DNA from: Clostridiales bacterium DTU092
Lineage (GTDB): Bacteria; Bacillota; Clostridia; Caldicoprobacterales; Caldicoprobacteraceae
Direction of reading: 5' to 3'
Length of the DNA: 19,655 nucleotides
NCBI GenBank assembly: GCA_001513505.1
Contig: LFTM01000169.1
Span: forward strand, 1 to 19,655
Shown here: positions 8,011 through 15,342 of the stretch, piece after piece
Position numbering within the stretch: the stretch's first letter is position 1
How the letters are laid out: every line of letters begins with the position of its first letter
Made by a program: the position numbers and the translations under genes
The notes under the pieces: model-generated
Told to the model about the DNA's origin: nothing
The model's input: the letters and a program-made list of their open reading frames with translations, nothing else
Database searches by the model: none

Positions 8011-8180
8011 ATGCAAAATATTATTCCAGCCACTGGGGCTCCAAGGCTAAAAGCCTGTAACACTTGCTCCGGGGCCTTCATCAAACTCGCTTCGCTCAAA
8101 CAGTGATTCGGTCCTATCCTCTGCTGCGTTCACATGCTTTAAGCCTTTCCGCAAGGTGATTTTCATTATATTCTGTAAAT
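8011..8180. repeat. Long palindromic intergenic repeat, copy B
   Basis: The outer arms are TGCAAAATAT (8012-8021) and ATATTCTGTA (about 8169-8178), matching at 8 of 10 positions when inverted. Inner arms GGCTAAAAGCCTGT (8045-8058) and ACATGCTTTAAGCC (8132-8145) match at 12 of 14. The right end, GTGATTTTCATTATATTCT, is shared with copies A and C. CACTGGGGCTCCAAGG (8031-8046) is shared with copy C (14 of 16). The whole could fold into one long imperfect hairpin. No open reading frame of note lies within. The boundaries are approximate and no target duplication is clear. Confidence 0.6.
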
Positions 8181-8233
8181 GAATAATATACATCCTACTT
8201 ATTTATATAAATCATTCAAGTCTTGCCGCAATG

Positions 8234-8256
8234 CCCATAAAACCCAAGTTTATGGG
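8234..8256. repeat. Perfect inverted repeat upstream of the CAP gene promoter
   Basis: CCCATAAA and TTTATGGG flank a 7-base spacer, 34 bases upstream of the -35 box of the CAP gene. There is no T-tract on either strand after it, so it is not a convincing terminator. It could be a regulator binding site. Confidence 0.35.
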
Positions 8257-8289
8257 AAAAACATCATATAAATTACCAAAAATTATATA

Positions 8290-8318
8290 ATGACACTATA
8301 TGACGAATATGTTAATAT
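8290..8318 (+). promoter_or_regulatory. Promoter of the CAP-domain gene
   Basis: ATGACA (8290-8295), a 17-base spacer and TAATAT (8313-8318) give a start near 8325 and a leader of about 40 bases carrying GGAGGT six bases before the ATG. Confidence 0.55.
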
Positions 8319-8365
8319 ATATTTAAAATTTATTACAAATATATTAAATCATTGGAGGTTGTAAT

Positions 8366-9265
8366 ATGAAAAAGAGAATTGTTTCGCTAGCTCTGCTAAT
8401 GTTTATTACTATAGGTATAATATTTATGGGTGGACAAGCATCACCGCAGGGAGTAGTATTAGCTGCATCAGGTGAGGCATGCTCCAACAGGATAACGGCA
8501 AAAATTGATAACTTAAAAATTAAAACAAACAACGGCCAGGCAGATTTACTGGAAATATTGAAACAAGGCAATGTTGCCGATGTTTTAAGCCAGTTGGGTA
8601 ACTGGTATACGATCAAAGCCGGTGACGGATATATTGGTAAAATACTGAAATGGTGTGTTAAACCTGTTCCGCAGCAACCGGCTCCCCAGGAACCCGCGCC
8701 TGAAACTCCGGCTCCGGAGGAACCCACACCTGAAGAGCCCGCTCCAGAGGAACCTGCTCCTCAGGAACCCGCTCCGGAAGAGCCAGCTCCTCAAGAGCCT
8801 GCACCAGAGCAACCTGCTCCGGAGGAACCAACCCCTGAAGAACCTGCTCCGGAACAACCCGCTCCCCAGGAGCCTTCCGGCCTAAGCAGTGAACAGGCCA
8901 GAATGCTGGAGCTGGTAAATGCCGAAAGAACAAAGGCAGGACTAAACCCCCTTGCGTGGGATGCAGAACTGGCCAATGTAGCCAATGTAAAAGCCAAAGA
9001 CATGGTTGACAACAACTACTTCAGCCATACTTCACCCACATACGGCAGTCCTTTTGACATGATGAAGAGTTTTGGCATACGATACAGGACTGCAGGGGAA
9101 AACCTGGCAGGATATTCATCGGTGGAAGGTGGGCATAACGGCCTTATGAATTCTGAAGGACACAGAAAGAATATCCTGAATCCCAGCTTCACTCACATCG
9201 GTATAGGGGTTCAGAGAAGTCCCAGATACGGCTACGTGTTTGTACAGATGTTTGTTGGAAGATAG
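8366..9265 (+). CDS. Secreted CAP-domain (SCP/PR1, YkwD-like) protein with SH3-like domain and Pro/Glu linker
   Basis: The 299-residue protein has an N-terminal signal peptide (about residues 1-34). A small SH3-like domain follows (about 42-97, with VADVLSQLGNWYTIKAGDGYIG), the kind often used to hold cell wall. Next is a 70-residue linker of PAPEE/PAPQE repeats (100-170) and a C-terminal CAP domain (175-299). The CAP tetrad is complete: H221 (YFSH), E245 (GEN), E264 and H266 (SEGHRKNIL). Bacterial CAP proteins are extracellular and some are linked to sporulation or wall processes, but no general enzymatic activity is established. The ATG has GGAGGT six bases upstream. Its own promoter (8290-8318) and terminator (9298-9330) show a single-gene unit. 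Confidence 0.92.
   Translation: MKKRIVSLALLMFITIGIIFMGGQASPQGVVLAASGEACSNRITAKIDNLKIKTNNGQADLLEILKQGNVADVLSQLGNWYTIKAGDGYIGKILKWCVKPVPQQPAPQEPAPETPAPEEPTPEEPAPEEPAPQEPAPEEPAPQEPAPEQPAPEEPTPEEPAPEQPAPQEPSGLSSEQARMLELVNAERTKAGLNPLAWDAELANVANVKAKDMVDNNYFSHTSPTYGSPFDMMKSFGIRYRTAGENLAGYSSVEGGHNGLMNSEGHRKNILNPSFTHIGIGVQRSPRYGYVFVQMFVGR
8663..8875 (+). repeat. In-frame tandem repeat coding the PAPEE linker
   Basis: About fourteen units of 15 bases encode P-A/T-P-E/Q-E/Q pentapeptides (residues 100-170). Codon choice varies between units (GCT, GCG, GCA; GAG, GAA; CAG, CAA), indicating an old or selected repeat. The frame is kept throughout, so unit gain or loss would change linker length without a frameshift. 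The spurious minus-strand open frames here are shadows of this repeat. Confidence 0.85.
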
Positions 9266-9297
9266 CTTAGAAAAAGGTGCAATATAGACAATATTCA

Positions 9298-9330
9298 GGC
9301 GGTGTTATAATAGCACCGCCTTTTTTATTT
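9298..9330 (+). terminator. Intrinsic terminator of the CAP gene
   Basis: GGCGGTG (9298-9304) and CACCGCC (9314-9320) form a 7-pair GC-rich stem with a 9-base loop, followed directly by TTTTTTATTT. Confidence 0.9.
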
Positions 9331-9359
9331 ACCCGGTTATATGAATCATTCCGGCCCAT

Positions 9360-9388
9360 ATGCAAAACAAATAATAATTTGGTATAAT
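9360..9388 (+). promoter_or_regulatory. Candidate promoter of the nitroreductase-thpR unit
   Basis: A perfect TATAAT (9383-9388) is preceded at 17 bases by ATGCAA (9360-9365), a weak -35 match. The start would lie about 68 bases before the nitroreductase ATG. Confidence 0.5.
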
Positions 9389-9462
9389 AGCATTTAGTGG
9401 ATCCATTCCTTAATAATAATATACACGAAACGATATACTTATTATGATAGGAGGTATGCGAA

Positions 9463-9981
9463 ATGGATACGAAAAAGGTATTGGATTTCTTCTACAAGAG
9501 GAGGAGCATTCGAAAATACAAGGACATGGATGTCAGTTCTGAAACTATTGACACCATTCTCAAAGCAGCCATGTCTGCACCTTCTGCGGGTAATGAACAG
9601 CCCTGGCATTTTATTGTGGTAGATGATCGGGAAAAGATGAAGGAAATCACCAAGTGCCATCCATATTCATCCATGCTCAACTCAGCACCAAAGTGCATTG
9701 TCGTAGCAGCCGATGTTGATCTTCAGAAATATGAGGGGTACTGGGTTCAGGATTGTGCTGCCGCCACACAAAATATGCTGCTTGCAATTGCCCAATTGGG
9801 TCTCGGCGGAGTGTGGCTGGGCGTACATCCGATAAAAGAACGTGAAGAAGGCATAAGAAAAATATTCAACATGCCCGAAAATGTTATACCTTTTTGTATC
9901 GTTGCACTAGGAGTACCCGACGAAGAAAAAGGACCTTCCGACAGGTACAATCCAGAAAGAGTACATAATAACACGTGGTAA
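9463..9981 (+). CDS. Nitroreductase-family FMN oxidoreductase
   Basis: This 172-residue protein belongs to the small nitroreductase family, FMN-dependent dimers that reduce nitroaromatics, quinones or other acceptors with NAD(P)H. Visible signatures are the phosphate-binding RRSIRKY (residues 13-19), SAPSAGNEQPWHF (about 39-51), the central QNMLLAIAQLGLGGVWLG and a C-terminal RVHNNTW. The length is typical of the compact clade found in anaerobes, and there is no signal peptide. The physiological substrate cannot be told. AGGAGGT lies seven bases before the ATG. thpR follows after 32 bases with its own strong ribosome binding site, suggesting one transcript. Confidence 0.9.
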   Translation: MDTKKVLDFFYKRRSIRKYKDMDVSSETIDTILKAAMSAPSAGNEQPWHFIVVDDREKMKEITKCHPYSSMLNSAPKCIVVAADVDLQKYEGYWVQDCAAATQNMLLAIAQLGLGGVWLGVHPIKEREEGIRKIFNMPENVIPFCIVALGVPDEEKGPSDRYNPERVHNNTW

Positions 9982-10013
9982 TTGGTATATATGCTCCCCG
10001 GTGGAGGTAATAT

Positions 10014-10565
10014 ATGAGAGTTTTTATCGCCATTGAATTTGAACAGCATATAAAGGATTACCTTTATAGCATCCAAAAACAAATTATGAATTATAGTTCA
10101 TCGGGTAACTTTACAAGACCTGAAAATTTTCATCTGACCCTTAAATTTATTGGTGAGGTGCAGCCTCCTTATGTCAAGGATATAACCGCTGCAATGGCCG
10201 AAGCTGTAAAAACTTGCAATCCCTTTAAGCTTTATCCGGACGGTTTAGGAAACTTCCCGCGGGGTAACAAGATGATTGTCTGGATGGGTCTTAAGGGTGA
10301 ACTGGACAGGCTAAACCATTTGTTCTCCCGGCTGGAAATGGCGCTCAGCGATATAGGTATAGCCATGGAAACAAGGAGATACTCTCCCCATATAACCCTG
10401 GGCAGGCAGGTATCTTTAACAGTAGATTTTCCAAAGCTGGCAAAGGATATATTTCCTGACAGCAGCAGCGTCATTGAGGTTTCCAGGATATCCCTTATGG
10501 AAAGTACGAGGAAAAACGGGCGGCTTACGTACATCCCTCTTTATGTACAGTCATTGCAGGGCTAA
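10014..10565 (+). CDS. thpR: RNA 2',3'-cyclic phosphodiesterase (2'-5' RNA ligase family)
   Basis: The 183-residue protein is a member of the 2H phosphoesterase superfamily. Both signature motifs are present: HLT at residues 40-42 in FHLTLKFIGEV and HIT at 126-128 in YSPHITLGR. The two histidines form the active site that opens 2',3'-cyclic phosphates on RNA or, in vitro, joins tRNA halves through 2'-5' links. The length matches the bacterial LigT/ThpR family. The ATG follows GGAGGT by five bases. It lies downstream of the nitroreductase gene, though no functional link is obvious. Confidence 0.92.
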   Translation: MRVFIAIEFEQHIKDYLYSIQKQIMNYSSSGNFTRPENFHLTLKFIGEVQPPYVKDITAAMAEAVKTCNPFKLYPDGLGNFPRGNKMIVWMGLKGELDRLNHLFSRLEMALSDIGIAMETRRYSPHITLGRQVSLTVDFPKLAKDIFPDSSSVIEVSRISLMESTRKNGRLTYIPLYVQSLQG

Positions 10566-10586
10566 CAGAAGCTCCGATCGTTATCC

Positions 10587-10615
10587 TTGATTGATAATAA
10601 ATACCCAGACATTAT
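10587..10615 (+). promoter_or_regulatory. Weak candidate promoter of the amidohydrolase gene
   Basis: TTGATT (10587-10592) and CATTAT (10610-10615) are separated by 17 bases within the 108-base gap after thpR. Each hexamer matches consensus at four positions. Readthrough from thpR is an equally good explanation. Confidence 0.25.
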
Positions 10616-10673
10616 CTCGTAATAAAGAGCATCTGGTAATCTATTAGTAAGACAAGGAGGCTGTTAGGTTTAC

Positions 10674-11471
10674 ATGATCATAGATATTCATACGCATTGT
10701 TTTCCTGACAAACTCGCAACAAGAGCAGTACCATATCTCGCCGCCCAGGCCGGTATACCGGCTCACACTGACGGAACGGTTAAAGCTTTAAAGGATTCCA
10801 TGAAAAGAGCCGGAATAGACATATGTGTACTTCAACCCATCGCAACAAAACCTGAGCAAACGCCAGGTGTCAACAGCTGGGCTGTCAGCGTACAGGATAA
10901 ATCCATAATAAGTTTTGGGACCATACATCCCGATTATCCGTTATGGCAGGATGAAATCAGGGCATTGTCGGACGCAGGAATCCGTGGTGTTAAATTTCAT
11001 CCTGATTATCAAAACTTCTTTGCTGACAGCCCAAAGCTTTTTCCGATATATGAGGCTATTTTTAACCGCGATATGGTAATCCTCTTTCATGCAGGAATAG
11101 ACATAGGGTTGCCCTCTCCCTGCCATTGCACGCCGGCCATGTTGAAAGGCTTAACAGATGCATTTCCGGGCGCTCCAATAATTGCCGCCCACATGGGAGG
11201 TTACCTGCTGTGGGATGATGTGAAACACTATCTCATAGGACGGGATATATACCTTGATACATCCTACTCCTTTGCAGATCTAGGTCCGGATGGAATGACG
11301 GAAATAGTAAAAACCCACGGAGCCGGTAAAATATTATTTGGTACCGATTCCCCGTGGGTAAATCAGCGGAAAGAGATTTTCAATATCCGGTCTCTTCCTC
11401 TCGAAGAAAAAGACATCAATGTCATACTGGGCGGTAACGCCCGAAAACTGCTTAAATTAGGCGAAATTTAA
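10674..11471 (+). CDS. Amidohydrolase-family metal-dependent hydrolase (amidohydrolase 2 type)
   Basis: This 265-residue TIM-barrel enzyme has the metal ligands of the amidohydrolase 2 group: H6-x-H8 in IDIHTH, GVKFHPDYQ (K107, H109), H139 in FHAG, H173 in AAHMGG and D225 in LFGTDSPW, with GGNARKLL at the end. Relatives hydrolyse or decarboxylate small carboxylated compounds. The sequence does not identify the substrate. It appears cytoplasmic. The only in-frame start is ATG, but AAGGAGG is about 13 bases upstream, longer than usual, so translation may be modest. It converges on murJ with a 7-base gap and no terminator between them. Confidence 0.85.
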   Translation: MIIDIHTHCFPDKLATRAVPYLAAQAGIPAHTDGTVKALKDSMKRAGIDICVLQPIATKPEQTPGVNSWAVSVQDKSIISFGTIHPDYPLWQDEIRALSDAGIRGVKFHPDYQNFFADSPKLFPIYEAIFNRDMVILFHAGIDIGLPSPCHCTPAMLKGLTDAFPGAPIIAAHMGGYLLWDDVKHYLIGRDIYLDTSYSFADLGPDGMTEIVKTHGAGKILFGTDSPWVNQRKEIFNIRSLPLEEKDINVILGGNARKLLKLGEI

Positions 11472-11478
11472 AAAGCTC

Positions 11479-13044
11479 CTAGTGTTCCCGTCCCTTGGAT
11501 TTTATATAATTCTTTATAACCCCTGAAATCCAGCTCAATTCTTCCACTTTGAATAAATATATGAGCACAAAGTATACCAGCATACCAGCTCCAATAACCA
11601 GCCCCAGCACAATTAAGCTGACAATTCTGCTGGCCGAATCAAGGTGGGATGCAGCAAAATTATTCAGAACATACACTACCAATCCCATGATCGCCGAAGC
11701 TATGGTACTCTTTATAAATACCAGTAAAATATTGCTCCACCCTATGCTCCCCAGTCTCTTTTTTAAGCTCACAAACATCAAGAATGTCATAGCGATAGCC
11801 GATATACTGGTAGCCAGGGCAAGACCGCTGTGCTGCATAAAACGTATCAAAATTAAATTTAACAATACATTAACGGCTACCGCTACAATGCCGTTTAACA
11901 TAGGGGTTCTTGTATCATGCAGGGAATAGAAAGTTCTGTTGAGAATATCCCGGTATCCGTAAAAAACAATTCCCAGAGAATAAAACATAAGGGCAGAAGC
12001 TGTCATGACTGTAGCCCTCTGGTCAAAACGGCCTCTTTCAAACAGCACCGACACTATAGGCTGTCTGAGTACAATTGCCCCAACTGATATGGGGACCAGC
12101 AACAGAGTTATAACGTTCAGACCATTCACCAAGGTCTTCTTAAAGTGGTCCATATCATTCTCAGCGTTAAGTTTTGAAAGCAATGGGTATACAACCACCG
12201 ATATCGATGATGAAAAAACTCCGTATACAAAAGCATTAAGCCGGTTGGCAAAATTAAGGGCGGAAATGCTTCCCTCGGGAAGCCCGGAAGCCAGCATTCT
12301 GTCAACCAGGGCATTAAGCTGCTGCACAGCCATACCCATCACCACAGGTAAAGCAAGAAATGCCACGTTTTTTACATATGGGTCCTTTAAACTCAGCATT
12401 CTTGTATAACGATAGTCCTTTTTCTTCAAACCGGGTATCTGGATTACCACATGCATGGCTATCCCCGCAACCGTACCATATACCAAGCCGTATATACCCA
12501 CCAGGTCGCTGAACAGTAGCATGATAATTATAATAATATTATAAGGAATACCTGTTAAAGCCGGAATAACAAATTCGTTATTGGACTGCAGAAAACCTGT
12601 AAATACATGGGAAGCCCCGATAAACACTATCATAGGAAAAGTTATTCTGGTTAGTTTAACAGCCAGTTCCAATGTCTCTCCCTTGAAACCCATGGCAATT
12701 ATCGAAACTATCGGTTTGGTAAAAATCATTCCCAAAACAGCCAGTACAGTGCTTGCTAAAACTATGATATTCAAAAGCTTGTTGGTAAAATTGATGGCTT
12801 CGTCCTTGCCCTTATCCAGTCTGAGCTCAGAATAAACGGGAATATATGTTGTGGAAATAGCCGCAGCAACACTGGAGAATAACACCAGTGGTATAGTCGT
12901 AGATATCAGATAGGCGTCAGTAACATACCTAGCTCCATACTGGCTCCCCAGAAGGATTTCTCTGAAAAATCCTAATACTTTGCTGATCAGGGTTGCTGCC
13001 ATAACGTACACGGCTGCTTTTTTTGTACTAATTCTTTCTTCCAT
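11479..13044 (-). CDS. murJ: Lipid II flippase MurJ
   Basis: MurJ carries lipid II across the cytoplasmic membrane for peptidoglycan synthesis. The 521-residue protein has about 14 hydrophobic segments across its full length, typical of the MOP-superfamily MurJ/MviN fold. Family signatures include GFFREILLGSQYG (about 25-37), TDAYLISTTIP, NRLNAFVYGVFSSSISVVVYP and the Arg-rich RDILNRTFYSLHDTRTPM. The ATG has GAGGTG four bases upstream. The small LiaF-like gene is 53 bases upstream on the same strand, suggesting joint transcription of two envelope genes. Confidence 0.94.
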   Translation of the reverse strand: MEERISTKKAAVYVMAATLISKVLGFFREILLGSQYGARYVTDAYLISTTIPLVLFSSVAAAISTTYIPVYSELRLDKGKDEAINFTNKLLNIIVLASTVLAVLGMIFTKPIVSIIAMGFKGETLELAVKLTRITFPMIVFIGASHVFTGFLQSNNEFVIPALTGIPYNIIIIIMLLFSDLVGIYGLVYGTVAGIAMHVVIQIPGLKKKDYRYTRMLSLKDPYVKNVAFLALPVVMGMAVQQLNALVDRMLASGLPEGSISALNFANRLNAFVYGVFSSSISVVVYPLLSKLNAENDMDHFKKTLVNGLNVITLLLVPISVGAIVLRQPIVSVLFERGRFDQRATVMTASALMFYSLGIVFYGYRDILNRTFYSLHDTRTPMLNGIVAVAVNVLLNLILIRFMQHSGLALATSISAIAMTFLMFVSLKKRLGSIGWSNILLVFIKSTIASAIMGLVVYVLNNFAASHLDSASRIVSLIVLGLVIGAGMLVYFVLIYLFKVEELSWISGVIKNYIKSKGREH

Positions 13045-13097
13045 TCTACACCTCTATTGTAGCTGTAATTTATTGTACTATTCTTTACAATACTGAA

Positions 13098-13628
13098 TTA
13101 TTTACGCTGTATTATAGTCAGCTTGCCAAATACAGTGTTGGCTTTGATTTTTAAGCCATTTTCATTATCTTGATCTCCGGCTGTCCTGTATACATGTTCT
13201 CCAAATGCCGCAGACGCTCCGTCCGGAGTTTCTGTTACACCAAAAACTGTACTTGACTCCACAACAATTGGTGTATCAGGACTCAAAACAAGTGTAGCAT
13301 TGCTGAATATAACATTAACTTTTATATCTGATGTTTCTTCAGGAATCACTGTTTCAGAAAGATCGATCACACCATTGCTGAATACAATATTGCATTCTCC
13401 ATCTTTACCTATAGACTTTACAACTCCATTGCCGAAAACTATACCATTTTCCACCTTTAGACCGGCCCATCCACCACCGGATAGTATATACAAGCCAAAA
13501 AAAATAAGGAAGAGTCCGGCTATAGCCCTGGGCATTGAGATATTCAAATTGTAACGGTACTTAACAATAAACAATATACCCACAATAATCAGGAATATGC
13601 CCCAGGCGTAATTATGGAATTCTTTCAT
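13098..13628 (-). CDS. LiaF-like membrane protein (cell-wall-active antibiotic response type)
   Basis: This 176-residue protein has two transmembrane helices (about 8-24 and 32-50). A soluble domain follows, made of repeated short strands with FGN/FSN/FG turns: VFGNGVV, VFSNGVI, IFSNATL, TVFGVTE and TVFGKLTI. This resembles the C-terminal beta-helix-like domain of LiaF, an inhibitor of the LiaRS cell-wall stress response. No LiaR or LiaS gene is in the window, so a signalling role is inference. ATG 13628 is used because GGAGGT lies seven bases upstream. An in-frame start at 13655 is less likely. It probably heads a transcript continuing into murJ. Confidence 0.75.
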   Translation of the reverse strand: MKEFHNYAWGIFLIIVGILFIVKYRYNLNISMPRAIAGLFLIFFGLYILSGGGWAGLKVENGIVFGNGVVKSIGKDGECNIVFSNGVIDLSETVIPEETSDIKVNVIFSNATLVLSPDTPIVVESSTVFGVTETPDGASAAFGEHVYRTAGDQDNENGLKIKANTVFGKLTIIQRK

Positions 13629-13708
13629 AACATTACCTCCATTATCAATTTGCACATTTCTGTTTCCTGTATACCATAATAAGTAGATTCTTTTACACCT
13701 ACCACCCT

Positions 13709-13737
13709 ATTATAATTGATCTTTTAACAATAATAAA
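13709..13737 (-). promoter_or_regulatory. Candidate promoter of the LiaF-like gene and murJ
   Basis: On the minus strand a perfect TATAAT (13709-13714) is preceded at 17 bases by TTTATT (13732-13737), a poor -35. The leader would be about 75 bases. The perfect -10 and its position just past the terminator of the preceding operon support it. Confidence 0.35.
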
Positions 13738-13743
13738 GATGAA

Positions 13744-13786
13744 TAAAAAAAGAACCGTGTAAAGCATATGCTTTTACACGGTTCTT
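13744..13786 (-). terminator. Strong intrinsic terminator of the catabolic operon
   Basis: On the minus strand a long stem formed by AAGAACCGTGTAAA and its near-perfect complement encloses GCATATGC and is followed by seven T residues. It begins 8 bases after the HpcH/HpaI aldolase stop codon. It should end transcription cleanly before the LiaF-like gene. Confidence 0.9.
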
Positions 13787-13793
13787 ATCCTTA

Positions 13794-14561
13794 TCACGCC
13801 CGTTTTGCCGCCTCAACAATTGCTCTGCATCCATCCAGAAATATCCCTACATCTACCGAATACGACAGGTATCTTACGCCGGCTTTTTTCCATCGGCTGA
13901 TATCCTCCAGCCTGTCGATAAACGTCCCTATGACCTTATTTTTCTCCCTGGCTTTATTAACTATAAACTCCATCTGTTCTATTACCTTGGGATTATTCAC
14001 CTCACCCGGAACACCCAATGACTGAGACAGATCATAGGGTCCAATAAATATTACATCAACACCCGCGACATCCAGGATTTCATCAATATTGCGAAGAGCC
14101 TCCTGCCCTTCAAGCTGCAGTATAATCAGGTTATCATCTGCTGAACGAAAATACTCATACCTGTCCATAGCGGAGTAGTTGGCTGCCCTGACAAACCGGC
14201 ATACCCCCCGGTCTCCATTGGGATAGAATCTGGCTGCCCTTACAACATTCTCGGCTTCTTTAGCATTGGTTATCTGGGGCACCTGGACACCCAGTGCGCC
14301 AATATCCAAAGCTTTTCCAATACTTATTTCCCGGTGATCCTCCACCCTTATAATGGGTACTATACCGGAAACCAATGCAGCTCTGACATTATTCTGCATG
14401 GTTTCGATACTTACCGGTCCGTGCTCCATATCCAGTATGGCAAAATCAAACCCCGCATAACCGGCAACTTCAACAAAAGCCGGATCACCTGTCTTCATAA
14501 AAGGTCCGATCACATAACCCTTTTCAATGGTTTGTTTAAACCTGTTAAGTAGTTCTCCCAT
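13794..14561 (-). CDS. HpcH/HpaI-family class II aldolase (2-keto-3-deoxy-sugar-acid aldolase type)
   Basis: This 255-residue protein belongs to the pyruvate-specific, metal-dependent HpcH/HpaI aldolases, which cleave 2-keto-3-deoxy acids to pyruvate and an aldehyde. Key residues are visible: His47 in DMEHGPVS (general base), Arg72 in IIRVEDH, metal ligands Glu151 in LQLEGQEA and Asp177 in IGPYDLSQSLG, plus GALGVQVPQI. It is the last gene of the four-gene operon, and its start is coupled to the preceding MBL-fold gene. The ATG at 14561 has GGGG seven bases upstream. An in-frame ATG at 14567 forms an ATGA overlap with the previous stop. Substrate is unknown. Close relatives are often annotated 2-dehydro-3-deoxyglucarate or 4-hydroxy-2-oxoheptanedioate aldolase, which should not be taken as proven here. 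Confidence 0.88.
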   Translation of the reverse strand: MGELLNRFKQTIEKGYVIGPFMKTGDPAFVEVAGYAGFDFAILDMEHGPVSIETMQNNVRAALVSGIVPIIRVEDHREISIGKALDIGALGVQVPQITNAKEAENVVRAARFYPNGDRGVCRFVRAANYSAMDRYEYFRSADDNLIILQLEGQEALRNIDEILDVAGVDVIFIGPYDLSQSLGVPGEVNNPKVIEQMEFIVNKAREKNKVIGTFIDRLEDISRWKKAGVRYLSYSVDVGIFLDGCRAIVEAAKRA

Positions 14562-14563
14562 AA

Positions 14564-15286
14564 TCATTCCCCGCTTTTTACACTATCCAAAATATCCTTC
14601 AGGCAATATGGCTTGTTATACTCCATAATGAATCCCGGTATACCTTTTATTTGAAGCTCCTTCAGGAATTTTTCCGGATCTTCGGTATTCTCCTTAAACA
14701 TTCCATAATGGCACGGTATTGCTAACTTTACACCTAAGCCCTCTGCCAGATTAGCTGCATCCATGTAGTTCATGTTCCCAAGTTTTCCGTTGATACAGCT
14801 CATCAATACATCGGGATTATGTTTTCCTGCTTCCAGCAACCTATCCTCGTAAAGGCTATCTCCTACAAGATAGCACGCTAAACCATCGTACTCAATGACC
14901 ACACCTATGCTGTCCTGGGTATGAGCAGCATACACCCCATGAATAACAGCATCTCCTATATTGATGGATTGACCAACATTCAGGCTGATTAAACGATCGT
15001 CGGGTATCCCGATAGCTCTAAAGTGATCCAAACAGCTGTCAGGACCGGCATATAATAAACGGGAAAAATCGGTGTACTTGATGGTTTCCTCATCCAGATG
15101 ATCCATGTGATCGTGGGTACAGATTATTAAATCTGCCTTTAGTTCCTGAGGTGTAAAAGGAGCGGGAACCATTCTGTCAAAACCATCGGCATTGGCAACT
15201 GAATTGGATAAATACGGATCAACCACCACGATCTTATCACCTAACTCAAACATAAATCCTCCCTGGCCTATCCATGTTACTTTCAT
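14564..15286 (-). CDS. UlaG-like metallo-beta-lactamase-fold hydrolase (possible sugar lactonase)
   Basis: This 240-residue protein has the MBL-fold metal motif THDHMDHLD (His58-x-His60-x-Asp62-His63). A later His in YAAHTQDS, YLVGDSLY (bridging Asp) and PCHYGMF complete the site. The layout resembles UlaG, which opens L-ascorbate-6-phosphate lactone. Its place between an SDR dehydrogenase and a pyruvate aldolase fits a lactonase. This is inference from context, as MBL hydrolases are diverse. There is no signal peptide. The ATG at 15286 has GAGG nine bases upstream. An ATG at 15292 is too close to it. The stop codon abuts or overlaps the start of the next gene, indicating translational coupling. 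Confidence 0.85.
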   Translation of the reverse strand: MKVTWIGQGGFMFELGDKIVVVDPYLSNSVANADGFDRMVPAPFTPQELKADLIICTHDHMDHLDEETIKYTDFSRLLYAGPDSCLDHFRAIGIPDDRLISLNVGQSINIGDAVIHGVYAAHTQDSIGVVIEYDGLACYLVGDSLYEDRLLEAGKHNPDVLMSCINGKLGNMNYMDAANLAEGLGVKLAIPCHYGMFKENTEDPEKFLKELQIKGIPGFIMEYNKPYCLKDILDSVKSGE

Positions 15287-15342
15287 AATCATCTTCCTCT
15301 CTATTTAGTTATAAATTCTATACTAATACTTTAAATAATTGC

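Larger units (their letters stand above)
7877..8365. other. Intergenic region of 489 bases between divergent polA and CAP genes
   Basis: No coding sequence is supported in this stretch. It holds the candidate polA promoter, the long palindromic repeat copy B (8011-8180), a perfect 8-pair hairpin (8234-8241 with 8249-8256) and the promoter of the CAP gene (8290-8318). The two genes diverge from here, so all regulatory DNA for both must lie within it. Confidence 0.7.

Noticed and set aside
8344..9015. Several minus-strand open frames opposite the CAP gene
   Set aside because: They are shadows of the 15-base PAPEE repeat, which stays open in several frames, and have low-complexity products and no ribosome binding sites.
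10605..10640. CCAGA/TCTGG inverted repeat between thpR and the amidohydrolase gene
   Set aside because: The stem is only five pairs with a large imperfect interior and no T-tract, so it is neither a terminator nor a convincing operator.
13750..13786. Palindrome TGTAAA-GCATATGC-TTTACA read as a LacI-type operator
   Set aside because: It is the stem of a terminator with a T-tract directly after a stop codon, which explains it fully.
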